A DNA stretch of 64,000 bases from Quercus robur (Eukaryota > Streptophyta > Magnoliopsida > Fagales > Fagaceae), in assembly GCF_932294415.1 (NCBI RefSeq), contig NC_065536.1, forward strand, positions 13,175,974-13,239,973, given 5' to 3'. Below are positions 10,901-20,593 of this stretch, piece after piece. The position numbers and the translations under genes were made by a program. Within the stretch, counting starts at the first letter, position 1. Every line of letters begins with the position of its first letter. The notes under the pieces were generated by a model. That model saw only the letters and a program-made list of their open reading frames with translations, was not told where the DNA came from and did no database searches.

Positions 10901-13314
10901 CAATCACAGATATTCTAATTCATAATCATCAGCCATTTAAAATTGCACGGCAGAACCTCAAACTAACCATAGAGAACAGTAAAAAATGTTAAATAGACAA
11001 ATGGTCAAATTCCAAAATCCAATGGATCATCAATTTGAAAGTCATTAAATTACCTTGGACACCAATTGATTTGGGAAAAAAAAAAAACCTAAAAAGTAAT
11101 GTTATCACAGAACAATGCAAAGAAAATAGTTTCAAATAAAAATGTTTCTAAAGATTTCCTAACCAGAGTGGGAAATGCTAAGGAAGAAAAAGAAGCAGAC
11201 ACTTGACCTTCAAAATAAATGAAAAAATTCATATAAGAGTTTGCACGCAGAAAACGTTTCAATAGGACTTCAAAGATAGCCACTTCTTATCAAGAAATTG
11301 GTAGGGTATCTACACAACTTATATCTTTCTATGACTATAAGAATCTAAACTGATGTTTCATTACCAGAAAGCTAAACTGTATGAACTTTAATGATCTCTA
11401 CCTAACTTTCAGTTCTTTCAATTTCCCATCTCATCCCGTAGTTAGCTTCATCTTAATTCTGGATTGTAAAATGAGCTAAAGAATTATCTCCCAACAGTAG
11501 TCCCCCTGCAACCTAAACTCTTTTTTCATTTTCTTTTTTCTTCCATGTCCATTTATTCAATAGAAATAAGTATGCCGCACTCAAAATTTTGAAACAAACT
11601 CTTTAGGATAGCAACCAAGAATAACACAAATGTATTATGCATGGGAGAAAAATGCATGCCAGAGGAGTAAGCAAGATGCTAAATGACCCATCTTTGGCCA
11701 ATGATAATATTTTGTATCAATTATATTCTCATAAGTATCTCTATCTCCCAATATAGTTTGACGAAACATCCTAAACCATTAAATTCACTTAGTAGTAGCC
11801 AGGTTCTGTCAACCAATTAACCTGATTTTTTTATAAGTGGAAAAAAATTGATTAGAATAGAGGAGATACCTCATGTACACAGGATGTGTACACAATATTC
11901 TCCTAAAATACTACATTATCATAGAATTATATTTGCAAAGAACCAACTAACCTGATTATAAATGAATAATAAAAAATTCTAAAGTAACATAAATGGACAA
12001 GCCATATAGGAAATGAGAATGATCTTTACCTGACTAATCTTGTTCTAAGCTCACTTGAAATAGCAACATTGGCAGACTAACAGTCATTGAATTTTGGCCT
12101 ATCTAATAGCTCTCCAATTACCCAAAAGAGTATATATGGATCACCTAGACACACTAAACTATGATTTCTATCAATTCAAAATTCAAAAGGCATTAACCTC
12201 TATATTTTGATAGGTAAGAATAATTTTGTTAAAATGAGACTACTTCGTGAAAAGAGACACAAAGTAGCCTAAAGAATTACAAATGGAAAAAGGAAATAAC
12301 CTCTATTACACAATCAAATGTGAATATATCATTTTTTTTTTTTATCCCCCAAGGATTTGTTTGCTTCTTCCAACAAACCAGAACAATGGCCTCAAAGAAT
12401 TTTTCATGCTCCTTGGAAAAAAATGGTGCAAGTTAGAAATTACATCCAATTTATATGCATGCTATTACAAAAGTAGTAAACCATAATTCTATTCGTTTCT
12501 TCCCTAAATTTCTAATTGGTAATGGACGTCTATCAAAGAGCATTGCAAATCTGACCCCCTCCCAACTGAAAAAAGAAAAAAAAAATATACCATGCACCAG
12601 TTATTGTTCTAGGAATCTAGCAACTCTGCAATAGACTAGCAACTCAACAAGTTTGCATTTATGAATAGCCCCCAACTTTTAAGAGAAATTATCTCATTTT
12701 ATGCTTCTTTCTAAACACCCTAAAAATTGGTGTAATCGGTACACACCCATCAAAAAAAAATAAAAATAAAACACTTTCTTTTTTAAGAAGTTCAGAATTT
12801 CAGCCACAGATTGTTACCTGAGATTGAACCTAGGCAATGAGTGGGAATAAATGACAACAATCCCAATTCCATTGTTTAGTTGCTCTATAAACCAATTAAA
12901 GCATACCCAATAAAAGACATAAAATTAAATTACCAAATAAATTCAAGTTCTTAATTACATAATAACCAATCCTAATCTTTTCCAACCACCAAACCCACAA
13001 AAAACCCAGCAACTCTTCACTTAGTAAACACACTTTACAATACACATGAATGAAATCCCTTGTATCCAAACAAACAAAGAACAGCTCAATAGCTACATTG
13101 AAACCAAACCAAACACTCACATTAAAGTGACCAACCATTTCATCAATGCACCTAAAATTTCTCATTACACAAAAACTACAAAGCACAAAAGTACAAGACA
13201 TACACAAAGGCACAACATAAAGAAGCAAACTTGAAGAAAAAAGAGCATGCACCTGATATCAACAAGAGGATTAAAAGTGAGAGAAACCGAATGGGGAATC
13301 CGGGTCATTGTCAT
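7948..13314 (-). CDS. cryptic multi-exon gene, product unknown (partial model)
   Basis: Candidate exons on the minus strand, found by reading splice signals. Exon A is 13253-13314, starting ATGACAATGACC and ending at a GT donor. Exon B is 12030-12076 (47 nt, reads SANVAISSELRTRLV). Exon C is 9936-10091 (156 nt, phase 0 at both ends; contains LRKHGLPPLSTAVQPNQ and AQITQAVLEKNNEGHF). The terminal exon is 7948-8052 (reads EITNFFALVKNPQDSW, stop TAA). Exon C joins the terminal exon in frame. A-to-B and B-to-C phases do not fit directly, so at least one exon is missing on each side of B, or B is wrong. A 44-nt segment with strong splice sites (8264-8307) would create a frameshift and early stop if included. 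I do not recognise the family. A transcribed gene is inferred, not shown. Confidence 0.35.
9055..9145 (-). mobile_element. LINE 3'-end relic
   Basis: On the minus strand this reads like the 3' end of plant L1-type elements (a TTATTAATGTAACC-type stretch followed by TTTTACTTATGAAAAG). It lacks coding sequence. Ends were not resolved. Confidence 0.35.
9240..9268. repeat. (AAT)n microsatellite
   Basis: About nine AAT units after an A-run, inside a putative intron of the cryptic minus-strand gene. Confidence 0.9.
10140..10689. repeat. recent 275-bp tandem duplication
   Basis: Copy 1 is 10140-10414 and copy 2 is 10415-10689; both start AGCTTAGAGCTTTCTGG and end TTAAATTGTCC. I see only about two base differences (near 10304/10579 and 10320/10595), so the event is young. 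A diverged fragment of the same sequence (AGGAAGAATG...GCAGTCATCATTTATATG) lies at about 9864-9912. The array begins about 48 bp upstream of the putative acceptor of exon C of the minus-strand gene. Confidence 0.93.
12204..12296 (-). mobile_element. 93-bp LINE 3' fragment with TSD
   Basis: Flanked by the exact 10-bp direct repeat TAACCTCTAT (12194-12203 and 12297-12306). The insert begins on the plus strand with a short T-run and GATAGGTAAGAATAATTTT, the reverse complement of a common plant LINE 3' end (AAAATTATTCTTACCTATC). It is a strongly 5'-truncated copy. A related fragment lies in ERCC1 intron 1 at 38049-38142. Confidence 0.65.
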
Positions 13315-13625
13315 TCTCATCCACCACGACCCTTATGGTATTTTTGTGCAAGTTTTACGTGACTGTTGATCTTCTTGGTTATTGCAGTCAGATACAGGTA
13401 TGGTGGCATTGGTGGCGTAGGATAAGAGTGGTTGGTGGTGAAGGCGGAGGTGGGTGGTGGTGGTGGTGGTGTTGGTGTTGGACATGGTGGAGGATGAGAA
13501 AAGGTGTGACCTTTGTGGGGTTGATGCTAAATAAGAAGAAGAAAAGGGTGCTGTTGTAGAGAAAGAAGAATAGGGAGTTGGGTTATGTGAAGGAGAGAGA
13601 CACAGAGAGGGAGGTGGGTTTTGAT

Positions 13626-14380
13626 CTAGGAAGCACGGGTGCGTTTCGAGACTCGGGTGCGGGTGCGGGTGCGGATGCGGGTGCGGGACTCGGCAATTTT
13701 TGAAAAAGGTGGGTGCGGGTGCAGCAGGACTCGGCGATTAAAAAATTAATAAAAATATTTTTAATATATTACTAGGCATATTTTTTCACATTATTTACAC
13801 ATATACCAAATTTAAGAGTAATAGTAGATACTAACTAAAACATAATTTTCATAAATTAAATAAAACCCACAAGATTAATCTTTTTTTTTTATTCTCTCCA
13901 TTCACCTGCCACTCCAGTGCCAACAAGTCACGGTCTCATCAGAATATCAACTTTACCTTTTTTTTTTATTTTTTATTTTATTTCCCCAAAGCTTAATCTA
14001 CACCACACATTTAAAAAAAAAAATCTCTACACCAAGTCAGCCTATCACTTCTACATATTTATTCTTCTTTCGTCTTCTACCTTAACCTTTGTTTCTTCCG
14101 TCACTCCCCTTCCCAGTTCATACCTCTTCTTTTTTTAACCCTTCTTTAGTTTTCTTAAACTAGTTTACGCAACATCTAGACTGAGTAGAGGCAGGAAAAC
14201 AAGACAGAGAGAGAAAGAGAAGAAGATTCTGCACTTTTTTTTTTTTGAATTTCGGTGTTTCGGCAGGACGCGGCCCGACGCGGCACCGACACGCGGTCAG
14301 CGGCGTCCCTCGCGCGTCGCCGCGTCGCGCCGCGTCGGACGCGGGTGCGGCTCCTCTGGCGCCGCGTCCGTGCATCCCAG
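13626..14380. mobile_element. 755-bp hAT-like non-autonomous element, copy A
   Basis: An exact 8-bp TSD GTTTTGAT sits at 13618-13625 and 14381-14388. Terminal inverted repeats read CTAGGAAGCACGGGTGCG on the left and CTGGGATGCACGGACGCGG (reverse complement) on the right. The left end continues into a GGGTGCGGGTGCGG array. The right end holds a very GC-rich block, about 14265-14370, unlike the AT-rich surroundings. The interior resembles that of the element at 18292-18762. The Arg-rich open frames here are products of the GC-rich block and are not genes. Confidence 0.72.
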
Positions 14381-14388
14381 GTTTTGAT

Positions 14389-15545
14389 CTTTGTTGGTTT
14401 TGATGACGGTGGGGTGGTACTGGTAATGATAGTTTCTTCTTCTTTAGAATGAAGTGACTTCTCTTTTTCTTGTATCAAAAAAAGAGAAGAAGTGACCTGT
14501 GAGCTAATCTAACCAAAATAAAGAAAATCGAATTTAGAAGTAGCAATTAGAGAGTTTGTGTTTAGTTAATTTAACAATTGGTAATTTGAGTAGGGAAAAT
14601 TTTGTTACACTTGTTTTGTAGATTCTGTATACATTCTCTTTGAAATCATGTTTTGAAATCATGTTTTGAAATTGCATATCTCATCACTTCATTTGAAATC
14701 GTATTCATAGAGTGTACAATAACGAATATATATGATAATCATTACTCATTTGAGAATGTGTTTGTGTTTATGCCTTTTTATGGGTGGTTGAAATTCAAAA
14801 CTCAAAAGTGGGAGCTATATATGTGTGAATAATAATAGTACTAACTTATAATTTCCAAAAGATAAAAAGAAGCTTTGAGGTGGTTTTGGAAGTGGGCTCT
14901 TTTTTAACCTGTAGTGTCCATTTCCTATTTTCTATTCACAATTCAAGACATCAATTGATTTTTATTATAAGTCAAAAGTCTTGTAATTCTATTGGTATTT
15001 TAAATAATTTCTAATGGAAACTTTCAGGGTTCAAATCTCACATTTTTATTATTGTAACTAGCAAATTATCATAAAAGAATATAATTTTTTTAGTGTAAAT
15101 GATATTTGAACCTAGGTCTCTTTTCGAAAACATGAGACTATCAATTAGGCCAACTGAAACCTACGTGGAATAAGAGACCATCCAAATTTAAAATAATCTT
15201 AATGATTTTGAATGAGTTTAAGTTTTTTAGATTGAATATCATTAGTGTAATAGTCAATTTCTTAAAAGATTATGGCTACATAAGCCTTGAATGTCAAGAT
15301 TTGAGACTTGAGACTAAACCACTCAAACTTGGGGATTGGGGTTTAGATAAGATGATCATAAAAATAGCAAACACCTTCACTCTTCCTAAATTTAGTATAG
15401 TATTGAGTTTTTAATTTCCTTTTTATTTCAATTCAATTCACAATTAGCAAAATCCTAAAACCCCATATCCATCCAACTTTTTTTTCTTCTATTTTTTTGA
15501 TAAACGGTCAAATAAAACAAGAGGAGAAACAAATAGTCGAAAACT
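14389..15545. other. intergenic with SINE-like traces
   Basis: No gene seen. Around 15020-15045 (plus strand) and 15090-15175 (minus strand) there are tRNA-box-B-like GGTTCAAAT motifs with nearby T/A-rich tails, suggesting degraded tRNA-derived SINEs. The minus-strand copy also has a box-A-like TCAGTTGGCC. Boundaries were not resolved. Confidence 0.35.
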
Positions 15546-15548
15546 TTA

Positions 15549-17024
15549 GGGCCTGTTTGGTTTGGTGCTAACTCAATTTTCATATCTCAACACTCAAACT
15601 TATTACTCAATTCTCATATCTCTAACTCAATTTTCCCATAACTCTATTAGTAGTGTGTTTGGCTAGAAATTCTCAGTGGTATTTCAATTCAAAAACTCAA
15701 TTTTAAGTAAAGTTGTGGGACCCACAAAAATTAATGCTCTGCAAAATGCATCCTTTCCACTTCACATCTTCATCTCTTTGAACAAAACCCAATGGCTACA
15801 ACTTGTAGATAAAAGAAGAATGTAGAGTGAAAAGAAAAAAAAAAAGCTTTGATCTCATAAAATAAACTCATAAAATGAAGCCAAAAGATCTCAGTTTTAA
15901 GGGTTTGATGTTGATATTTGAAGCTCTAATCTCATGTCATAAACCCAGTATGTAGCACAAACATCACAAACCCATAAAATACCCCCAAAAAACTAAAATA
16001 ATCTAGTCCGAAAATCAAAGCCAAAAATGCCTAGAAAAAGACTATAACAAGCCATCAAGAAAAAAGAATGAAAAAAAAAAAAAAAAAATTTCGGTGTGAA
16101 GAGATGAAGAAACAAAGAAATATAAAAGAGAAGAGAAGAATGGTGCTAGAGTGAAAAAAAAAAAAAAAAAAAAAAAAAACAGCGTGTGACCTAAAGAAGA
16201 AAGAAAGAAAAATAAGAAAGAGAATTGATGCGACAAGACTTTAGGTGGGTCCTGTTATCTTTATGTATTTACTAAAATGCCACGTAACTCATATCTTGAA
16301 AATATGAAAACACCAAAATTGTGTTTTCAGTTTCCAACATTCAAACTCAAAATTTTGGAATTTTTTTTTAAAATAACAATAAATATTAAACAATTTAGTT
16401 AATTGTCATATTTCAAAACAATTTTGAAAAATAACATCTCGAGTATCTAAAACTCGAGTTCCAGATGGAACTCGAGTTTTTAAGTCTCGACTTGGAGAAA
16501 AAAAATTGCGCTGAAAATCGAGTTTTAGAGACTCGATTTTCATAAATTGCAAAAAACGCCGCTATAGGTCTATAAAACGTCACTATAGGGCTTAAAAACG
16601 CCACTATAGGACTCCTTAAGCCTGTACTTATAAAAAATTTTTTTGCAGGAAAACGTCGCTATAGGGTTTTAAAACGTCACTGTAAGTCTTAAAAACGCCA
16701 CTATAGGTTAAATTTTTTTTGCATGAAAAGACTTGAGATATAAAGCGAGTCTTCCAGACTCGAGTTCTAATATGGATCTCGAGTTTCAAAAACTCGAGAT
16801 GTTAGTTTTCTAAATTGTTTGAAAACGTGCCTAACTAACTAATTTGAATGGTTGAAGGAAGCTGATTTGCACAATACCTCCAAAATTTTGAGTTTTTTAG
16901 TGATGGAAACAAACATCCAAAATCAATCCAAACATTGCATCATTTATGGAATCCACGAGTTTTATATGATGGATTATGAAAATTGAGTGACATCATCCAA
17001 TTTTTAGACTATCCAAACAAGCCC
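15549..17024. mobile_element. 1.48-kb PIF/Harbinger-type element with internal inverted repeat
   Basis: The left end is GGGCCTGTTTGG and the right end, reverse-complemented, is GGGCTTGTTTGG. TTA is duplicated on both sides (15546-15548, 17025-17027). This TIR and TSD combination is typical of Tourist/PIF-Harbinger MITEs. Subterminal ACTCAATTTTCAT occurs near both ends. The interior contains a large inverted repeat whose arms match from ACTCAAAATTTTGGA (about 16345 and 16882) inward to ACATCTCGAG, enclosing the CGCCACTATAGG tandem core at 16555-16706. No transposase is seen. Confidence 0.65.
16422..16840. repeat. CTCGAG-arm inverted repeat with CGYCRCTATAGG core
   Basis: The arms carry several CTCGAG sites and match as ACATCTCGAG...ACTCGAG versus its reverse complement (about 16431-16540 and 16725-16810). 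The core at 16555-16706 has six 14-bp motifs of the form AACG(C/T)C(A/G)CTATAGG. Read on the minus strand they run in the order GTGGCG, GTGACG, GCGACG, spacer, GTGGCG, GTGACG, GCGGCG. The same ordered triplet and a similar CCTGCAAAAATTTTTTTATAAG-like spacer are present at 55799-56019. Confidence 0.8.
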
Positions 17025-17027
17025 TTA

Positions 17028-17560
17028 GTCATTTTTCACTAAGAACTATCACTAATTTGACTATGAAATACAGACAAATGGACAAACTCTCTCTTTATAT
17101 ATGTGTTATTGCCTAAGGAGGACTTTGTGCCAATGGATTTCCAGTTCCAACCTAAGCTCATCCTATAGGAGTCAAATATGCCATTCAACCTAATGGTTCT
17201 TGGTAGTCATCTCCTATGTATGTATTGCTACATAATTAGAACATGCCATTTGACCTAAAGAAAATTGACAATTCTTATATATTTATGGCTAAAAAAATGA
17301 TATGTAATCTCAATAGACTTCAAACTCACGTAGTCGAGCTCATTCATGAAAGGGTTGGATATACCACTCAACTTGAACATTATTAAAAACTCTCTAATCT
17401 ACATATTTTTCTTGTTGACATAATTTTTTTAATTTTGTAGCAACCAGAATTGCATATAGAAATTTTGAATTTATCTTCCCCTAAAAAAAAAATTGGATTT
17501 TATTTCTCATTAAAAATGGGTATTTAATTAATCCTTTTGGGCTTTTAAAAATGAATTCTC
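17028..17560. other. intergenic upstream of ALG13-like gene
   Basis: AT-rich sequence without recognisable genes or elements. It leads into the ALG13 promoter region. Confidence 0.5.
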
Positions 17561-17577
17561 CTTTAAGTGGGCCAGGC

Positions 17578-17695
17578 CCAAATGGCAGCCCAATCCTGCA
17601 AAACTAAAACGGCCACTGTCCCATGCGTTTCACTAGAGAAAACATAGAATGCAAAAACGGTGCGTTTTCCTTCTTCTTCTTCTCTGAAACCCTAA
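17578..17695 (+). promoter_or_regulatory. site II and telo-box elements of ALG13 promoter
   Basis: Overlapping site II-type motifs TGGGCC (17578-17583) and GGCCCA (17585-17590) are followed by a telo-box AAACCCTAA (17687-17695), within 310 bp of the start codon. In plants this combination is common at housekeeping and growth-related genes. A 5'-UTR intron, about 17744-17832 (AAG|GTACAG...TTATAG), is plausible. Confidence 0.5.
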
Positions 17696-17880
17696 AATCA
17701 CAGCTCTCTCTAATCCAATGGAATATAGATTCAGCTGAATAAGGTACAGAATTTTCTACAGAATCTAAATTAATTCCAAAAATTCACCCTTTATAGTTTA
17801 TTTGCTTAATTCTCAGCTGGGTTTTGTTATAGGCATTTTGCGTGGTTTGAATTGTGAAGAAAGAAACAAGCCATCGTAAA

Positions 17881-20593
17881 ATGGGAGACACCGAGAACGG
17901 TGAAAAGGCAAGGAAAACGGTTTTTGTAACCGTGGGAACGACTTTGTTTGACGCTCTTGTTAGAGCAGTGGATAGTTTGGAAGTTAAGCAAGAGTTGTTG
18001 AAAAGAGGGTATACCAATCTTGTCATTCAGATGGGTCGTGGATCCTACACACCCACGAAGGTATTATATGTGTGTTGTTCTGGTTTCTGATAAAATTATT
18101 GTAGTGTATTTTCAATGTGTTGTTGAAACATTGCTTCTTTAGTTTGAAATTGAGTGAGACTTGAAGATTTTTTCAGATTGTTTTCATCTGTTATGCTGTG
18201 TCATAAATTTTTTTTATTGAAAATTTGAGATTTATATATAAATTTCAGGATACCTGTTGAGACTTTAGATGCAAAAAGGGTGACTAACACCCTATGATGC
18301 ACGGGTACGGATACGAGTATGGGTACGGGTACATGTATTTATAATCTATTAAATATATATTTTTTAATATATTTTTAAGCGTTTATTTTATATATTGTTA
18401 AGCATATATCAATTTAAAAGAAATAATGGATAATAAAGTGAATCCATGGCCATTAGATGATGTTTAGAATACAAACCAAGATCAAAAGAGTAAATAATAG
18501 ATAGCTAGGTAAAGTGTTCAACATTGAAACCAATACATAAAACATATAAATAAAAATTCTTACAAGTTGGGGCTATCTCTCACTATCGGGGGTTAGTTTA
18601 GAACAATATCCAAGTCATATCACGGGTGTATCCTAGATGTATTGGTATATTTATATTTTTTAAATGATTGGGTATGTATCTTAGAGGTATCTGGTATGAT
18701 ACCGGTACAATACGTATTGGATACAGGTACATGAGGAAAAATGGAGTATCCGTGCATCCTAGCTAACACCTGTAATCAGCAGAGATGGGAAGGGGCTACA
18801 GTAAGGTGATTTAGCGTTAAAAGAATTAAATTTTGAATTCAACTTGGAAAAAATAAATTCAAGAAGAAGAAGAAGAAACATATTAACAAGAATTTGAGTT
18901 CTTGCTGAAGTTGGCTTATTCTCTTCTTGTAAGAACAAGGTGGAGGGTAAATTTATGGGTTCAAGAGCCACCAGTTGCATGTGTATTTACCTTTTTTTTT
19001 TTAAAAAGATTTTTTCTTAGAATTAAGTTCTGTCAAAATATTTACCAAAAAAAAATTTCCACAAACATTTCATATGAATGTTCTAAACCTTTTCTTTTAT
19101 GCAGTCTGGAGGGGAAGATGGGTCTCTAGCTGTAGACTTCTTTACTTTCTCATCAAGCATTGCTGATTATCTGAGGTCAGCATCTCTGGTGATCAGTCAC
19201 GCAGGTAAGCAATTTATAGTCATGTTCTAAATTCTTATCCCTTGTTGGAAATGGCCGGATTATACTGATATAACACTTTCCTTCTTGCCCATGCTTGATT
19301 TATTATCTAATGAATTGGGCTTCATTTGGAGGATTACTGGTTCAAATCTTTCATTAGACTGTTTTTTCTTCAATAAAGATTATTATTTGTCAAAAAATCT
19401 TTCGTCGGACTGATACCAGTCATTTGGACATTTCATCTCCTTTGGCTTTTAAACAGCTACAATATCATCAGGATGGTGTTTATAGTAATATTATTGTTAT
19501 AATAGCTACAATATGTATGTGATTTCCCTTCAATTCTCATTCCAATAGTTGCCATTGCTCAATCTTCTGATATTCTATTATTGGACTGGATATGCTTTGT
19601 TGCCTATGGTGCTGTTTACTTGATTGTTGAATTTAGCCTGCCACACAATGAACTTCTGTAATGGTAATATCAAATTTGAGTCAGGCTTCTAGTAGGATTT
19701 GTCTTGTCTTCTAGAAGGAATGTATAATTTGTACTTGTGAACATCAGTACATGAAATGAAAAGTTATTAGCAGGCAAACCTTATTTCTTAATACTCATTC
19801 CATTCATGAGGGTCGTGTTTGTATTTGTCACCAAAATTCCATGAAGCAAATAAATAGAAGTACCCAGAGAATCAATGATTAGGAAAATTGTACCAAAGTC
19901 CCTTCAACCTGTACCAATTTCAAATCAGCTAAGATATTTATGCTGTCCAAGAACTTTAAGCTGCCTGCAGTTTGGTATGTTGGGGTTTGGATTCCAAACC
20001 CCAACATACTTTGGATACAACGCAGAGGTAAGCTTAGAAGCTTCCTCGGAATGTATCAGCCTAAACTTTGCCTCCCCAATCCCCCCCCCCCCCCTCTCCT
20101 TTTCACTTTCTTCTCTCTTCCAGTGGGGAAATGGCAAATATTAAACATCAAGATTTTATTCCAACTTGCACCCTGTTACATGGTAACTCTATTCTAAACT
20201 AATGGAACACACAGAGAGAGAGAGAGTTGCATAGCCATAGTTCTGTTTTTATGTCTAAGTTTTGGATTGTCAGAGGATTCATATTTGCTGTAATAATTTA
20301 TGATTACATCCATGACTGATTTTGACCATGGTGCAGGGTCAGGAAGCATATTTGAGACACTGCGACTTGGTAAGCCTTTAATTGTGGTGGTGAATGAAGA
20401 TTTGATGGACAATCATCAAATTGAGTTAGCAGAAGAACTAGCGGAGAGGAAGCATTTATACTGTGCTCGTCCTCAAACACTTCATCAAACCATAGAGTCT
20501 ATGGATTTGGAGTCTCTCCTCCCATATCCTCCAGGTGATGCAATGCCAGTTGCGAAGCTTATTAATCAGTTTCTAGGTTTCCCAGATGATTAA
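17881..20593 (+). CDS. ALG13: ALG13-like UDP-GlcNAc transferase subunit
   Basis: Three exons, 17881-18060, 19105-19204 and 20337-20593, join in frame (phases 0 and 1) to give 178 aa. Family knowledge: ALG13 is the cytosolic catalytic subunit that pairs with membrane protein ALG14 at the ER and adds the second GlcNAc to the dolichol-linked N-glycan precursor. Seen here: [18 protein letters not shown] near the N-terminus, [20 protein letters not shown] at about residues 87-106 (glycosyltransferase-28 C-terminal nucleotide-sugar region), and the NEDLMDNHQ loop at 113-121. Length fits plant homologues. An upstream in-frame ATG at 17854 would add nine residues; 17881 (MGDTENGEK) was chosen because plant relatives begin so. 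Introns begin GT and end AG. Intron 1 holds a hAT-like insertion (18292-18762) and intron 2 a 35-bp palindrome (19975-20009). The gene looks intact. Confidence 0.93.
18292..18762. mobile_element. 471-bp hAT-like non-autonomous element, copy B, in ALG13 intron 1
   Basis: An exact 8-bp TSD CTAACACC lies at 18284-18291 and 18763-18770. Ends: CTATGATGCACGGGTACGG on the left and CTAGGATGCACGGATAC (reverse complement) on the right, matching copy A at 13626-14380. The left end has GGGTACGGGTAC repeats in place of copy A's GGGTGCGGGTGC, and the AT-rich interior is alignable with copy A. No coding capacity. Confidence 0.75.
19975..20009. repeat. 35-bp near-perfect palindrome
   Basis: Arms 19975-19991 and 19993-20009 are exact 17-base complements (GTATGTTGGGGTTTGGA and its reverse complement) around a single central T. 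It lies in ALG13 intron 2 and is not flanked by an obvious transposon end. Confidence 0.9.

Noticed and set aside
12896-13252. 118-codon minus-strand hydrophobic frame
   Set aside because: It begins just downstream of the putative exon A donor and reads intron sequence; composition is T-rich and no motif is seen.
14176-14478. Arg/Ala-rich 65-100-codon frames
   Set aside because: They arise from the GC-rich block at the right end of a hAT-like element.
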